Below are positions 50,892 through 51,057 of a stretch of 51,057 nucleotides of DNA, in pieces. The position numbers and the translations under genes are program-made. The stretch covers positions 1 through 51,057 of the forward strand of contig NZ_JBAKHX010000061.1 in the NCBI RefSeq assembly GCF_036906915.1, given 5' to 3'. Position 1 is the stretch's first letter, and every line of letters begins with the position of its first letter. The notes under the pieces are model-generated. The model did not search any database. It saw only the letters and a program-made list of their open reading frames with translations, and was not told where the DNA came from. Origin of the DNA: Phytohabitans sp036906915. Lineage in GTDB: Bacteria; Actinomycetota; Actinomycetes; Mycobacteriales; Micromonosporaceae.

Positions 50892-50936
50892 TGGTAGCGG
50901 GGACAGGATTTGAACCTGCGACCTCTGGGTTATGAG
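50892..50936 (-). other. 3' half of tRNA-Met (CAU), probable attachment-site scar
   Basis: Read on the minus strand, 50936-50892 gives the anticodon loop CTCATAA, the anticodon stem 3' arm, variable loop, T-arm (GGTTCAAATCC) and acceptor end ACCA of a tRNA-Met. The sequence on its 5' side (50937 onwards) shows no D-arm or acceptor 5' strand, so it is not a functional tRNA. Such 3' half-tRNAs mark one end of elements integrated by tyrosine recombinases. By strand logic the element would lie to the right, beyond the window. Confidence 0.75.
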
Positions 50937-51057
50937 CGGTATGCCGGTCGTCTCACGTGTGCCGGCGGGTCGCTGCTGGCGCGCGCTGGCCACCCAGGGC
51001 GATTGCGTAGTCGCGGGGATGCTGGCTGACCTGGTCCTATGTGGGCGGCCGAGGATG

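Noticed and set aside
50808..50993. 61-codon minus-strand frame at the right edge
   Set aside because: Its central part is the tRNA-Met fragment read as codons (the familiar QRSQVQILSPLP-type artefact).
1..51057. CRISPR array or insertion sequence
   Set aside because: I saw no regularly spaced repeats of CRISPR type and no transposase motif or paired terminal repeats. The only mobile-DNA mark is the tRNA-Met fragment.

Overview
This is high-GC actinobacterial DNA, most likely from the Micromonosporaceae or a close relative. The evidence is strong G/C bias at third codon positions, frequent GTG and TTG starts, many 4-bp ATGA/GTGA stop-start overlaps, several leaderless starts (a TANNNT-type box 6-8 nt before the start codon), a conservon (cvnABCD) and an FxSxx-COOH (Fxs) peptide locus. 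The genus is inferred from gene content only.

Left part (1-9268), mostly ordinary metabolism. It holds nicotinamidase (pncA) and an orphan cytochrome oxidase subunit I (ctaD), which converge on a perfect hairpin terminator. Next come an FAD monooxygenase and a kdgK-eda pair for 2-keto-3-deoxygluconate breakdown. The pair is divergent from an IclR regulator across a very compact promoter with two GKTCA-N6-TGAMC palindromes. A secreted GH12-CBM2 endoglucanase follows, with a CebR-type box. After it lie a glycosyltransferase remnant and a LigD-like protein with an intact phosphoesterase domain but a degenerate ligase domain.

Catabolic operon (9255-17036, minus strand). An XRE-cupin regulator is followed by a creatinase-like M24 protein, a TPP-dependent dehydrogenase E1 alpha/beta pair, an amidohydrolase, a bicupin, an SDR-like protein without the usual catalytic Tyr/Lys, and a 3-hydroxyisobutyrate-dehydrogenase-type protein. 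The coupling indicates one pathway. The substrate is unknown, and no E2/E3 genes are present.

Fxs region (17943-28835), the most interesting part. fxsC (TIR-like) and fxsT (ParA-like, TIR, NB-ARC and TPR domains) converge on an operon of fxsA, fxsB and a separate HEXXH protein. The 56-residue precursor FxsA ends in WNSAM instead of the canonical FxSxx. The radical SAM/SPASM enzyme FxsB lacks a C-terminal HEXXH extension. That domain is a separate overlapping gene with an intact HEFQH motif. Divergent from fxsA are a two-TM TrkA-N/RyR protein and a SLOG-like Rossmann protein, parts often seen in nucleotide-signalling or conflict systems.

Right part (28872-46881). It holds an SDR, a VOC protein, a cupin, a TrkA-type potassium channel, a MoxR ATPase with a VWA partner, and an HTH-NB-ARC-TPR regulator. 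Then comes a conservon: an extra membrane sensor, cvnA, cvnB, cvnC, cvnD and a small protein. A TPM-domain surface protein and a P450-ferredoxin pair follow.

Right edge (46924-51057). A PrmC-like methyltransferase and a membrane protein are followed by a decayed accessory zone: a short hypothetical ORF, an orphan XRE antitoxin with a toxin remnant, and repeats before a hypothetical membrane-anchored protein. The zone ends at a strong terminator and the 3' half of a tRNA-Met on the minus strand. That half-tRNA looks like an attachment scar of an integrated element extending to the right.
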